Assembly: GCA_944386595.1 (NCBI GenBank)
Contig: CALXBQ010000003.1
Span: 1 to 64,000 of the forward strand
Origin: an uncultured Clostridia bacterium
GTDB taxonomy: Bacteria; Bacillota; Clostridia; Peptostreptococcales; Anaerovoracaceae
Length of the DNA: 64,000 nucleotides
Reading direction: 5' to 3'
Below the pieces are notes generated by a model. The model saw nothing but the letters and a program-made list of their open reading frames with translations. It was not told the DNA's origin and made no database searches. Each line of letters begins with the position of its first letter. The first letter of the stretch is position 1. Shown here piece after piece: positions 7,918-17,528 of this stretch. The position numbers were made by a program, and so were the translations under genes.

Positions 7918-9102
7918 ATGTACAACATAGCAACTCTAAACAAAATTTCCCCTGTGGGTCTTAAGGAATTCACGGATAAATATTCTGTTTCAGACGATGT
8001 CTCCTGCTGCTGCGGAATCGTCGTGCGCAGCGCCGACATGCACGAAATGGAATTCGGCAAGGGTCTTCTTGCCATAGCAAGAGCCGGCGCCGGCGTTAAC
8101 AACATTCCTTTAGACCGCTGCGCCGAAAGCGGAATTGCCGTTTTCAACACTCCCGGCGCCAACGCCAACGCCGTTAAGGAGCTGGTAATCGGAGCCATGA
8201 TCCTGGCGGCCAGAAACATCCCTGCCGGCATCGCGTGGGCATCCGGTCTTACCGGCGACGACGTATCAAAACAGGTTGAAAAGGGCAAAGGTCAGTTCGC
8301 GGGAACGGAAATATCAGGCAAAACCCTGGGCGTAGTGGGTTTGGGCGCCATCGGCGCAATGGTTGCAAACGCAGCCTCCGCCCTCGGCATGAACGTAATC
8401 GGCTACGATCCGTATCTTTCTGTAAACGCAGCGCTGAGACTTCTGCCGGGTGTTGGAATCCGCCGCGACATAAAGGAGCTTCTCGGCGAGAGCGACTACA
8501 TCACGCTCCACCTTCCTGCAACCGACTCGACCAAGGGCATGTTCAACGAAGAGCTTCTCTCCTGCGTCAAGTCCGGCGCAGTGTTCCTGAACTTCTCCAG
8601 GGATAAGCTGATGGACGAAGGCGCGTTAATAAAGGCGCTGGATGCGGATAATGAAGCTCCGCTGGGAAAAATTTCTAAATATGTTACCGACTTTGTCACC
8701 GCCGGCATCCACGGACGCCCGGACGTAATCGTCCTCCCTCACCTGGGCGCGTCCACCGCTGAAGCCGAAGACAACTGCGCGGCAATGGCAGCCCGCGAGC
8801 TGATGGACTACATAGAAAACGGAAACATCGTAAATTCCGTGAACCTTCCTGCGGTTTCCCTTGGACCCGTAGCGGCGGACAAAACCCGCGTAGCGGTTAT
8901 AACAAAAGACGAACCGGATCCGGTCAGACTGGCTTCAGCTATGTTTGCCGATAATGTAATCAAAGCCGCCGCAGGCGGCACCCGCCCTTCTTCTGATGGC
9001 GCCGCCCTTTACGGCTACGCACTCTTAAGCCTGGCGCAGCCCGTGACCTCCGTTCCTAAGGTTGACGGCGTGGTAAGAGTACGCGTGCTGCAGGATATGT
9101 AG
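7918..9102 (+). CDS. serA: D-3-phosphoglycerate dehydrogenase
   Basis: A 394-residue D-2-hydroxyacid dehydrogenase committing 3-phosphoglycerate to serine. The NAD-binding motif is GVVGLGAIGAMVANAAS, and the catalytic His lies in VLPHLGASTAEAEDN. The last ~80 residues form a short C-terminal domain in the position of an ACT domain. A longer reading frame from a TTG exists, but CAGGAGGTATCACA directly precedes the ATG at 7918. The divergent serC-apgM genes supply the rest of the pathway except the phosphatase, which is not in the window. Confidence 0.92.
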   Translation: MYNIATLNKISPVGLKEFTDKYSVSDDVSCCCGIVVRSADMHEMEFGKGLLAIARAGAGVNNIPLDRCAESGIAVFNTPGANANAVKELVIGAMILAARNIPAGIAWASGLTGDDVSKQVEKGKGQFAGTEISGKTLGVVGLGAIGAMVANAASALGMNVIGYDPYLSVNAALRLLPGVGIRRDIKELLGESDYITLHLPATDSTKGMFNEELLSCVKSGAVFLNFSRDKLMDEGALIKALDADNEAPLGKISKYVTDFVTAGIHGRPDVIVLPHLGASTAEAEDNCAAMAARELMDYIENGNIVNSVNLPAVSLGPVAADKTRVAVITKDEPDPVRLASAMFADNVIKAAAGGTRPSSDGAALYGYALLSLAQPVTSVPKVDGVVRVRVLQDM

Positions 9103-9112
9103 GAGGCACCTT

Positions 9113-10042
9113 TTGACCAGTATGAAATTACGCGGTGGAAAGGAAAGAAAAATATTACTTGCGGAATTCGGCATGATCTGCGTTGCACTCTTTTGGGGCA
9201 TGGGTTTTGTCGCGGGTAAATTCGTGCTTGAAGACATGGGGCCTTTCGACCTTATGGGGTACAGGTACGGTCTCGCCTTCCTGACCATGCTGATTTTGTC
9301 CGTAAGGCATTATAAATTCATGACTAAAAAAACTCTGTATTCCGGCGCTCTTATCGGAGTTCTCATGTTCATCGGCAACATGGTTCAGACCTACGGGCTG
9401 CAGTTCACCACGCCGGGAAAGCAGACGTTTATCATATGCACCTATACGGTTATAATCCCGCTGCTGTCGTGGATTGTCTTTCGGGAGAAAATCCCCGTAA
9501 ATATGATAGCGGCAGCGGCAATCGCCTTTGTCGGAATAGCCCTGCTCACTCTTCAGGACGACCTTTCGGTCAATTTCGGAGACGCCCTGACTTTCGTTTT
9601 TGCGCTGGTGTTTTCCATTCAGGTGATTATCATAGGAAGGCTTGCGGGAGAGCTGGATCCGTTCATGTTCGCCCTTTCCCAGATGGGAACCTGCGCGGTT
9701 TTTTCCGTGACGGCAAGCTTTCTTTTCGGGGAGGGCCTCAGCATCGGAGCGCTGACCTCTCTCAGCTTCTCCGCATCTTTAGGAATGATTGAGCTGGTGT
9801 TCTTCAACACGGCCTTCGCCTTCGTAGTTCAGACCGTATGCCAGAGAATCGTTCCGGCTCATCACATCGCCATTCTCATGTCAACGGAAACCGTCTTCGG
9901 CACATTCTTTGCCGTGACCCTTGCCGGAGAAGTTTTTACGGGCCGCATGACCGCAGGCTGCGTGCTCATGTTTATATCGCTGATCGTGAGTAATTTAAGA
10001 TTCGACGGCACAAAAACAGCCTGCACCGAGGAAGAAGGGTGA
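9113..10042 (+). CDS. EamA/DMT-family transporter
   Basis: A 309-residue membrane protein with about ten hydrophobic segments in two repeated EamA halves; the first begins MICVALFWGMGFVAGKFVLED. Family members export or import amino acids and other metabolites; the substrate is not readable. AGGAGG overlaps the serA stop codon and is spaced six bases from a TTG at 9113, which is the likely start; an ATG at 9122 is the alternative. The position right behind serA hints at amino-acid export, but that is only context. Confidence 0.8.
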   Translation: MTSMKLRGGKERKILLAEFGMICVALFWGMGFVAGKFVLEDMGPFDLMGYRYGLAFLTMLILSVRHYKFMTKKTLYSGALIGVLMFIGNMVQTYGLQFTTPGKQTFIICTYTVIIPLLSWIVFREKIPVNMIAAAAIAFVGIALLTLQDDLSVNFGDALTFVFALVFSIQVIIIGRLAGELDPFMFALSQMGTCAVFSVTASFLFGEGLSIGALTSLSFSASLGMIELVFFNTAFAFVVQTVCQRIVPAHHIAILMSTETVFGTFFAVTLAGEVFTGRMTAGCVLMFISLIVSNLRFDGTKTACTEEEG

Positions 10043-10062
10043 TCTTCTTCGGCACAGGCTGT
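10017..10062. terminator. bidirectional terminator between convergent genes
   Basis: ACAGCCTG-x2-CCGAGGAAGA pairs with TCTTCTTCGG-x2-CAGGCTGT, overlapping the 3' end of the EamA gene and facing the end of the ABC exporter operon. Confidence 0.6.
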
Positions 10063-10065
10063 TAG

Positions 10066-11805
10066 CTACATTTCATCTTTTGCTTGCTGCAGCTCCCACA
10101 TTCCGGAATATATCTTTCCCGTGCTTTTAAGGTGATTATGACTTCCCGCCTCTACAATTTTTCCGTTCTTGACTACATAAATACAGTCAAAGTTCTGTGT
10201 AAGGTTGAGGCGATGGGTTACGGCAATTACAGTTCTCTCCTTCGGAATGCTTTCCAGCTTTTGTTTTAGTATTTCCGACCTTTCCGGATCCAACGCCGAT
10301 GTAGGCTCATCTATTACAAGAATATCTCTGTCCTGATACAGTGTCCTGGCAAGCGAAATCCTCTGCAGCTGTCCTCCGGAAAATCCGCTTTCTTTTCCTG
10401 AAAGTCTGGTCGCATATCCGCTGTACGCTGCTTCTATGGTATCAGCTACGCCTGCGTCTGCGGCAGCCTTTTTCACTTTATCCATATCCTGCTCATTGAG
10501 GTTGAGAGCGATATTTGTTTTCACATCAGCATCAAACATAAATATGTCCTGCGGCATATATGCAATATGCTGCCTCCAGGCCGTAACGTTTTCCCCATTC
10601 ACAACGCGTCCATCTGCAGTTATCCTGCCGCTGTCCGGCAGATAAAGTCCGGCTATGAGTTTTACTATAGTCGACTTGCCGCTTCCGCTTTCCCCTACAA
10701 ATGCGATTTTGTCACCCCGCTGTATTCTAAAGCTCACCCGATCAAGTACGAGTCTGTCTCCGTAGGAAAATGACACTTCTTCAAAATACATATTATTAAA
10801 ATCAAAGTCAATCTGATTATCGTCTTTCTGCTCAATCGGAAGATCCATAACTTCAAAAATTCTTTTCAGGTTAGGGGAATACCGCTTTACAAAAACCTGC
10901 ATATTCATAATGGCTATGATACCTTCATCTATCTGATCCACAAGAGGAAGAGCGAGCATAATTACCGAAAAGTCTATCAGTCCCCGTCCTGCAAGAAAAG
11001 CACCCAAAAGAATCAGGAGAACTATGGAAAAGCAGTCTGCAATAAAAATCATTGCCGCAGATCTCGCCCCTTCGTATTTATGATATGAGGCGGTATCGTC
11101 CCGATAGTCATCAAGTCTGTTTGCCAGCATTCTCCTGAACATATCAGACGCTCTGAACGTTCGTATTTCTGACGCGCCCTCGATACAGTCTGCAAGAAAC
11201 CCTACGGCCGAATTCTTATCGCTAACCATTTTTGCACTGCTCTTTTTTATCTTCTCAGCACTCATCTTCAGAACAGCCGCGTTGAGAACTCCGCAAAGAA
11301 TGCATAGTAGGGCTATCATCCAGTTCACCGCCATAAGGAATCCCACGGAGATTATACCGGAAACCACAGGCTGAAAAATCCAGCTGCTCATATAATTTCC
11401 TATCAGATTGAGCCCGGCGTTTAAATCAATATTAATTCTGTTCAGCACTTCGCTGCTGCTAAGCTCTGATACAACCCTTTCATCGGATTTGAAATAGCTG
11501 TTCATCATCTCCGTTCTTATAAGAATTCTCGATTTTTCTTCAATGTATGTAAAACCTGTCGTCGCAAAAGCTCCTGCAAAAGCAAAAATACATATAACAA
11601 GCAGATAAAGTCCCACTTCTCCCACATCCACTATATCTCCCTCGCCGGTAACATGCGAAAATATGGTTTGAAGCAGAACCCCTACCGATGAAAAAATAAG
11701 AAACATTGCAAATCCATTTACAAGAGTACAGGCGGTAAACAGCGGAATATATTTCTTCGTTTTTCTGACAAGCCTTCTGTAAAGCCTGAAATCACCATTT
11801 CTCAC
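10066..11805 (-). CDS. ABC exporter, permease-ATPase half-transporter (second subunit)
   Basis: About 579 residues: an N-terminal six-helix exporter domain followed by an ATPase domain. The ATPase has Walker A GESGSGKST, signature FSGGQLQRISLAR and Walker B ILVIDEPTSALD, all intact. The frame extends upstream, but AGGAGGGG precedes a GTG at 11805 that overlaps the end of the partner gene by 14 bases, which is the usual coupling of heterodimeric exporters. The substrate is unknown; peptide or drug export is the usual role. Confidence 0.85.
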   Translation of the reverse strand: MRNGDFRLYRRLVRKTKKYIPLFTACTLVNGFAMFLIFSSVGVLLQTIFSHVTGEGDIVDVGEVGLYLLVICIFAFAGAFATTGFTYIEEKSRILIRTEMMNSYFKSDERVVSELSSSEVLNRINIDLNAGLNLIGNYMSSWIFQPVVSGIISVGFLMAVNWMIALLCILCGVLNAAVLKMSAEKIKKSSAKMVSDKNSAVGFLADCIEGASEIRTFRASDMFRRMLANRLDDYRDDTASYHKYEGARSAAMIFIADCFSIVLLILLGAFLAGRGLIDFSVIMLALPLVDQIDEGIIAIMNMQVFVKRYSPNLKRIFEVMDLPIEQKDDNQIDFDFNNMYFEEVSFSYGDRLVLDRVSFRIQRGDKIAFVGESGSGKSTIVKLIAGLYLPDSGRITADGRVVNGENVTAWRQHIAYMPQDIFMFDADVKTNIALNLNEQDMDKVKKAAADAGVADTIEAAYSGYATRLSGKESGFSGGQLQRISLARTLYQDRDILVIDEPTSALDPERSEILKQKLESIPKERTVIAVTHRLNLTQNFDCIYVVKNGKIVEAGSHNHLKSTGKIYSGMWELQQAKDEM

Positions 11806-13396
11806 TGCCACCCCTCCTCTTCTCAGCTTTTCCGCCATCGAATTCATACACTTCGTCAAACACTCCGGCAAGCTCCCTCTGATGTATTACGGCTATAACA
11901 GTGGCTTCCTTTTTTATCTCGAACAGATTACTTATGACCGTTTTTGCCGTTTCAGGGTCAAGAGCGGAAAAGGACTCATCAAAGAGATATAATCCTCCCT
12001 CTGCTGCCGCAGCTCTTGCAAGAGCGATTCTCTGTCGTTGTCCGCCGCTTAAATTCCCTCCATTTTCACCGAGAACCGCTTCATCACCTTCGGGGAGACC
12101 TTCTATGACGGACTTTAGACACAGCTTTTCATATATACTATCGGAATCATTCAGTGCCCCTCCCATCGATATATTATCCCTCACCGATATGGAAAATACA
12201 TGAGGAAACTGCTTCGTAAAGACAGCTTCTCCGGCTATAATCTTCCCTCTTTCAGGTTCCAATTCGCCGGCGATTATCTTAAGCATTGTCGATTTACCGC
12301 TTCCGCTTTCTCCCACAAAAGCGACTTTGCTTCCCCTTTGTATCCTCATTGATACACACGAAAGAGCCCAGTTATCCTGCCCGGGATATCTGTACCATAT
12401 GTTTTCCGCACAAATATCATTTTTTAAAGCAGGTTTTCCGTTTCCCGCTTTTTCCTTTTCTGCCGTAGCCATAATGTCTGAAATCCGTCTTCTGGCGGGC
12501 CTGGTCTTAACAGCATCAATAATAAGATCCACATAGTGCAGCTGACTGGATACGGTTTTTCTGCAGAGATAAAAGACCGATATGAACGCGCCTATGCTTA
12601 TGAATCCCCGTGGAATCATATAGATTCCGGCTACACATATACTTATTACCGGCAGCATTCCGCAGATTATGCCCGCAGTTTTAAGAGGCATAAAAATACG
12701 GCTCAGCTTCAGTCTTTTTCTGTAGAACTCGTTTCTCTCCTTTTCGTACAGCGCCCCGGCAAATTCTTCCGACTCATAGCATTTGATAATAATTCGGTTT
12801 CTCAGTATGTCTGCCAGCTTTTCGTTCAGTTTGGATTCACAGCTTTTTATTTCCTCTCCTGTTCTATTCACAGCCCGGCTTATAATCATTTGAGTCCCAA
12901 CCGACAGAATTACCGCAGCAAAATATACGACTGATATTTTCCAGTCGATAATCAGCATATATGTCATTATTACTATCAGATTTACAGTCTGGAGTAGAAT
13001 GTTGGGAAAAGTTTCAGAAGAAAACCTGCATACTTCGTCAGCATCGTTGCTGACAGAGTTATATAAATTTACATCGTATTTTCCGGCATCGTTCAGTCCA
13101 CCGAAAAATATATGTTTCTGAATCCCGTTCTGCACTGCAGCGTATACATCACCATTTATTCTTCCCCTGCAGTACGTAAATATATAAGATATGATGACTT
13201 CAACTAAGTAAAGTCCGCACGTGACGGCAGCAATCCTGCCTGCCCCCTTAATGCCGCTTTCCGATACGTGTTCTGTCAGCTGTCCCATTGCATTGGAAGT
13301 CAGCACCGCCGCCAGAGGGGTGAGAAAGCACATAAGCAACAGTACTACGAAGTATCCGTTTCTTAAATGATAAATCCCTTTGAAAGTGAACCTCAT
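11792..13396 (-). CDS. ABC exporter, permease-ATPase half-transporter (first subunit)
   Basis: A 534-residue half-transporter with a membrane domain (residues 1-290) and an ATPase domain. Walker A is GESGSGKST, the signature LSGGQRQRIALAR, and Walker B reads GLYLFDESFSALD. The ATPase half is short relative to its partner. Together with the downstream gene it forms a probable heterodimeric exporter. No peptidase domain or dedicated substrate gene is visible beside it. Confidence 0.85.
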   Translation of the reverse strand: MRFTFKGIYHLRNGYFVVLLLMCFLTPLAAVLTSNAMGQLTEHVSESGIKGAGRIAAVTCGLYLVEVIISYIFTYCRGRINGDVYAAVQNGIQKHIFFGGLNDAGKYDVNLYNSVSNDADEVCRFSSETFPNILLQTVNLIVIMTYMLIIDWKISVVYFAAVILSVGTQMIISRAVNRTGEEIKSCESKLNEKLADILRNRIIIKCYESEEFAGALYEKERNEFYRKRLKLSRIFMPLKTAGIICGMLPVISICVAGIYMIPRGFISIGAFISVFYLCRKTVSSQLHYVDLIIDAVKTRPARRRISDIMATAEKEKAGNGKPALKNDICAENIWYRYPGQDNWALSCVSMRIQRGSKVAFVGESGSGKSTMLKIIAGELEPERGKIIAGEAVFTKQFPHVFSISVRDNISMGGALNDSDSIYEKLCLKSVIEGLPEGDEAVLGENGGNLSGGQRQRIALARAAAAEGGLYLFDESFSALDPETAKTVISNLFEIKKEATVIAVIHQRELAGVFDEVYEFDGGKAEKRRGGSEKW

Positions 13397-13422
13397 ATTT
13401 CCTACCCCCTAATATTTAACAC

Positions 13423-13467
13423 GAGCTGCCCCGAAGGAAGAAAAAACAATCTCCTTGCGGGCAGCTC
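13423..13467 (-). terminator. hairpin after the first peptide-transporter operon
   Basis: GAGCTGCCC and GGGGCAGCTC flank a loop containing a T run, just past the oppF stop. There is no T tract directly after the stem on the minus strand, so termination efficiency is uncertain. Confidence 0.5.
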
Positions 13468-13475
13468 TTTTGAAA

Positions 13476-14459
13476 TTATTTATCCATCAGATGGCAGGCC
13501 ACGAATCTATCCGGCTCCACCTCTCTGAGTACCGGCGTTTCCTGCGCACACCTTTCCGTAGCGTACGGACACCTTGTCCTGAAATAGCATCCGCTAGGCG
13601 GATTAACCGGACTCGGTATTTCGCCGCTCAGCATATTTTTCGCCTCTTTCTTCTTTTCCGGATCCGGAATCGGAACCGCCTCAAGAAGAAATTGAGTGTA
13701 AGGATGAAGCGGCCTTGCATATATATCTCTTGTAATTCCCAGTTCGCAGACTTTGCCGAGAAACATCACGCAAACTCTGTCGGACAGATATCTTACAACC
13801 GACAGGTCGTGGGAAATGAACACGTATGTCAGATTCATCTCTGCCTGAAGGTCTCCCAGCAGGTTCAGTATCTGTGACTGTATTGAAACGTCAAGAGCGG
13901 ATACCGGCTCATCGCATATAACAAGCCTTGGATTCAGAGCGAGAGCTCTCGCAATGCTCACTCTCTGACGCTGACCTCCGGAAAACTGGTGAGGATACCT
14001 GTTCATAAACTCCGGCCTTATTCCCGTCTTCTTAAGAAGGTCGGCTATTCTGTCCTCCATTTCGCCTTTTCCGGTATACATGTTGTGAGTTATCATCGGC
14101 TCAGCGATTATCTCCTTAATCTTAAGCCGCGGATTCAGCGATGCGAAAGGATCCTGGAAGACCATCTGCATCTGTTTTCTCATATGTCTGAGCTCTTCCT
14201 CTTTCAAAGTGTTAAGCTCCGTTCCGTCAAAGAACACTTCGCCTTTCGTGGCGTCCAGAAGTCTCAGCATAAGCCTGCCCAAAGTGGATTTTCCGCAGCC
14301 CGATTCTCCTACGACGCCAAGGGTTTCGCCTTCATATACGTTGAGATTGACGTCGGTGACTGCGTGGACGGTAGCCTTGTTCTTTCCCCAGGCTCCGGAT
14401 TTTGTCTTGAACTCCTTGGTGAGATCCTTAGTCTCCAGTAAAACCTTCCTATTTTCCAC
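13476..14459 (-). CDS. oppF: oligopeptide/dipeptide ABC transporter ATPase, OppF/DppF type
   Basis: 327 residues. Walker A is [12 protein letters not shown], signature SGGQRQRVSIAR, Walker B LVICDEPVSALDVS. The C-terminal oligopeptide/dipeptide extension carries three cysteines (GCYFRTRCPYATERC). It overlaps the partner ATPase gene by 11 bases. It is the last gene of a five-gene peptide importer (substrate-binding lipoprotein, two permeases, two ATPases). Confidence 0.9.
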   Translation of the reverse strand: MENRKVLLETKDLTKEFKTKSGAWGKNKATVHAVTDVNLNVYEGETLGVVGESGCGKSTLGRLMLRLLDATKGEVFFDGTELNTLKEEELRHMRKQMQMVFQDPFASLNPRLKIKEIIAEPMITHNMYTGKGEMEDRIADLLKKTGIRPEFMNRYPHQFSGGQRQRVSIARALALNPRLVICDEPVSALDVSIQSQILNLLGDLQAEMNLTYVFISHDLSVVRYLSDRVCVMFLGKVCELGITRDIYARPLHPYTQFLLEAVPIPDPEKKKEAKNMLSGEIPSPVNPPSGCYFRTRCPYATERCAQETPVLREVEPDRFVACHLMDK

Positions 14460-15444
14460 TTTCCATCACCTCCTTGTTGTAGAGGAAACACCTTACCTTA
14501 TGGCCGTCTTCCAGCTCATAAAGATCCGGCTGGTACATGGTACATATCTTCATCGCTTTATCGCAGCGAGGACAAAATCTGCAGCCCTGAGGCAGATTTA
14601 GAAGGTTCGGAACCATTCCCTTTATAGTGTAGAGATGGGTCTTCACTTCCGTCATCTTCGGAATTGAGTTCATAAGTCCGAAGGTGTACGGATGGAGAGG
14701 ATTCTTAAAGAGCTCCTTTACCGGAGCCTCCTCCATAATTTTTCCTGCGTACATTACGTATACGTAGTCGCAGGATTCGGCTACTACGCCCAGATTATGC
14801 GTAATCATTATTACGGCCGTTCCCACTTCCTTCTGAAGCTGATTCATAAGGTAGAGTATCTGCGCCTCAATGGTTACATCAAGAGCCGTAGTCGGCTCAT
14901 CGGCAATCATAAGCTCAGGATTGCAAATCATAGCCATTGCTATCATTACTCTCTGCCTGAGTCCGCCGGAAAGCTGATGAGGGTATACGCTGAACCTCTT
15001 CTCCGGTTCAGGAATGCCGACTTTGGCGAACATATCGATTACCTTGGCTTTAGCTTCTTCCTTCGATATCTTCTGATGAATCATAAGGGCTTCCATAGCC
15101 TGTTTACCTATGGTGTACACGGGATTCAAGGCCGTCATCGGCTCCTGGAAGATCATCGAAATACGGTTGCCTCTTATGTCGTTGATCTCCCTTTTGTTCA
15201 TTTTAAGAAGATCTTCTCCGTTAAGCTTGATGGTTCCCTCAACGACCCGTCCCGGCTTCTTCAAAAGCTGCATTACGGACATGGCCGTCATACTTTTTCC
15301 GCAGCCCGATTCTCCTACAAGGCCTACGGCTTCGCCCTTTCTTACGGTTATATCCACACCGTCTACTGCAGGGACTACTCCCTTAGATGTGAAGAACTGA
15401 GTCTTAAGCCCTCTGATTTCAAATATACTGTCATTGTTAATCAT
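14449..15444 (-). CDS. oppD: oligopeptide/dipeptide ABC transporter ATPase, OppD/DppD type
   Basis: 331 residues. Walker A is [11 protein letters not shown], signature [13 protein letters not shown], Walker [15 protein letters not shown]. The C-terminal cysteine cluster ([15 protein letters not shown]) of the OppD/DppD group is present. It pairs with the downstream OppF-type ATPase to energise the two permeases encoded just upstream. Confidence 0.9.
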   Translation of the reverse strand: MINNDSIFEIRGLKTQFFTSKGVVPAVDGVDITVRKGEAVGLVGESGCGKSMTAMSVMQLLKKPGRVVEGTIKLNGEDLLKMNKREINDIRGNRISMIFQEPMTALNPVYTIGKQAMEALMIHQKISKEEAKAKVIDMFAKVGIPEPEKRFSVYPHQLSGGLRQRVMIAMAMICNPELMIADEPTTALDVTIEAQILYLMNQLQKEVGTAVIMITHNLGVVAESCDYVYVMYAGKIMEEAPVKELFKNPLHPYTFGLMNSIPKMTEVKTHLYTIKGMVPNLLNLPQGCRFCPRCDKAMKICTMYQPDLYELEDGHKVRCFLYNKEVMESGK

Positions 15445-15459
15445 AAAATCACCGCCTTA

Positions 15460-16449
15460 TCAGTTCTTCAGGGACGGATCGAGCTTGTCCCTAAGTGCGT
15501 CGCCTAAGAAGTTAAATGCAACAACCAGAAGCAGTATTGTTATGCCCGGCGCCAGTGTAGATACCGGTGTCATCTGCAGGTACTGCTTTGATTCATATAC
15601 CATGAGACCCCAGCTGGTTGACGGAGGCTGTGCTCCTATGCCGAGGAATGAAAGGCTGGATTCCGTAAGGATATTGCCCGGCACGTTCATCGTGAACAGT
15701 ACGATAAGGGTCGGTACGCAGTTAGGAAGTATATGTCTGCGTATTATTGTTCCACGCTTTACTCCTATAGATGTAGCCGCCTCAACATACTCCTTTTCTC
15801 TAAGTGAAAGAACCTCTGATCTCACTACACGGGCCGTTCCTGCCCAGCTGACAACGCTTAAAGCCATAAATATGGTGAGAAGTCCGTTGCCGAGGGTATA
15901 TGAGATAAGCATTGCCAGAAGCAGCGACGGGAAAGCCATCAGCACGTCGGCAAGCCTCATTATAATAGAATCTATTTTACCGCCATAGAATCCGGCTATA
16001 AGTCCGAGAGCCGTTCCGATGGTCATGGAAATTATCGTCGGGAAAATACCTACGAGAAGCGATACTCTTCCGCCATACAGCATACGGCTGAGTACGTCTC
16101 TACCGTAGTTGTCCGTTCCTAACAGGTGCTCGGCGGACGGTCCCTGGAGCCTCTGGGTCAAATCCTGAACGTAAGGATCGTGAGGCGCCACTATCGGAGC
16201 AAATACCGTTACCAGAATGAACAGTACTATAAGAATGGCAGATACCAATGCCAGCTTATTATGCTTGAACATGGATTTAATCTGCTCCCCGATTGTTTCG
16301 TCAGGCGCTATCTCGGATTCTGCCTCAGCTTCTACCTTCGCAGGCTGAGTGGCTCCTTCAGGTATCCAATCTGTACCTTCCATGGAAAATCCGCCAGCTA
16401 TTTTCTCGGCTGCCAGATCGGCAGCTCTGTTTAGTTTTTTAGAATTCAT
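15460..16449 (-). CDS. oppC: peptide ABC transporter permease, OppC/DppC type
   Basis: 329 residues. A long hydrophilic N-terminus (about 75 residues, acidic) precedes the first membrane helix (LALVSAILIVLFILVTVFA). The EAA loop lies in EYVEAATSIGVKRGTIIRRHI, and the OppC N-terminal motif HLLGTDNYGRDVLSRMLYG is clear. It forms the transmembrane channel with the OppB-type permease. Confidence 0.9.
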   Translation of the reverse strand: MNSKKLNRAADLAAEKIAGGFSMEGTDWIPEGATQPAKVEAEAESEIAPDETIGEQIKSMFKHNKLALVSAILIVLFILVTVFAPIVAPHDPYVQDLTQRLQGPSAEHLLGTDNYGRDVLSRMLYGGRVSLLVGIFPTIISMTIGTALGLIAGFYGGKIDSIIMRLADVLMAFPSLLLAMLISYTLGNGLLTIFMALSVVSWAGTARVVRSEVLSLREKEYVEAATSIGVKRGTIIRRHILPNCVPTLIVLFTMNVPGNILTESSLSFLGIGAQPPSTSWGLMVYESKQYLQMTPVSTLAPGITILLLVVAFNFLGDALRDKLDPSLKN

Positions 16450-16460
16450 AGTCTGCCCTC

Positions 16461-17381
16461 CTACTGCTCACGGATTTTCGGATCCAGGAACGAATATAAG
16501 ATATCCGCCACCAGATTTCCGATTATGATTATCATAGTCGAGAATATAACCGAGCCCTGAAGCAGCGGCATATCTCTGGTATTAACGGCAGATACCATCA
16601 GAACTCCTATTCCACCTATACCGAATACCGATTCAGTGATTACAGCTCCGGAGAGAAGGCTTGCGAACTGCATCGCCATCATTGTAACTACCGGAATCAT
16701 CGCGTTCTTAAGTCCGTGCTTGACGACTACAAGACTCTCGTCCAGACCTTTGGCTCTGGCGGTTCTGATATAGTCGTTTTCCATGATTCCCAGCAGACTC
16801 GATCTTGTCAGTCGGGCGATCGTTCCCGATGAAGTCCAGCCCAGAATAACTGCCGGAAGAATCATATGAGCAGGTGTGGAATATCCGGATATAGGAAGCC
16901 AGCCCAATGTATATCCGAATATGAACTGAAGAAGCATTGCTCCCCAGAATACAGGAAGGGAAATTCCTACCAGTGAGAATCCCATAAGGAATCTGTCGAG
17001 CAAAGTATCTTTTTTAATTGCTGAAATAATTCCTGCAAATACTCCTATTATCCACGATACAAGTGCCGATGTAATGGCAAGCTTCACCGTGTTAGGAAAT
17101 GAATCTGCTATCAGATCGGATATAGGTCGGCTCAGTTTGTACGACGTTCCCAGATCTCCCTGCACTGCATTAACCAGATAATCTATAAATCTTTCCCATA
17201 CAGGGTCATTAAGCCCCATCTGCTCGGTTACTCTTTCTATAACGTCAGGGCTGGCTTTTTCGCCCATCATTACAGATACCGGATTTCCCGGCAGAACCTG
17301 CAGCATGAGAAAGACCACTAAAACCACTGCAATCATTAGCGGTATGGATATCAGGATTCGCTTAATTACGTATTTAAGCAT
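16461..17381 (-). CDS. oppB: peptide ABC transporter permease, OppB/DppB type
   Basis: About 306 residues with six membrane helices and the EAA loop (IRTARAKGLDESLVVVKHGL). It begins MLKYVIKRILISIPL, the usual DppB opening. A frame-extending ATG lies six codons upstream, but the AAAGGAAG motif between the two ATGs makes the ATG at 17381 the better start. Confidence 0.9.
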   Translation of the reverse strand: MLKYVIKRILISIPLMIAVVLVVFLMLQVLPGNPVSVMMGEKASPDVIERVTEQMGLNDPVWERFIDYLVNAVQGDLGTSYKLSRPISDLIADSFPNTVKLAITSALVSWIIGVFAGIISAIKKDTLLDRFLMGFSLVGISLPVFWGAMLLQFIFGYTLGWLPISGYSTPAHMILPAVILGWTSSGTIARLTRSSLLGIMENDYIRTARAKGLDESLVVVKHGLKNAMIPVVTMMAMQFASLLSGAVITESVFGIGGIGVLMVSAVNTRDMPLLQGSVIFSTMIIIIGNLVADILYSFLDPKIREQ

Positions 17382-17429
17382 ATTTTTTCTTCCTTTCAAT
17401 CTCTTCTTCAGGCTCGTACTGTAACGGAA

Positions 17430-17463
17430 AAGGGATTACCCTCGACTCCGACGGTAATCCCTT
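17430..17463 (-). terminator. intercistronic hairpin between the binding-protein and permease genes
   Basis: AAGGGATTACC pairs perfectly with GGTAATCCCTT, followed on the minus strand by TTCC. This is a typical partial terminator or RNA-stabilising stem that gives more binding protein than permease. Confidence 0.6.
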
Positions 17464-17528
17464 AATAATTGTCAGCAATACTAGCCAAGGTTAGGTCTTA
17501 TACACTCTTTCAAGTTGAAAATCCCGTT

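Noticed and set aside
11806..11871. Start of the second exporter subunit at 11871
   Set aside because: This would overlap the partner gene by 80 bases, whereas AGGAGGGG is well placed for the GTG at 11805.
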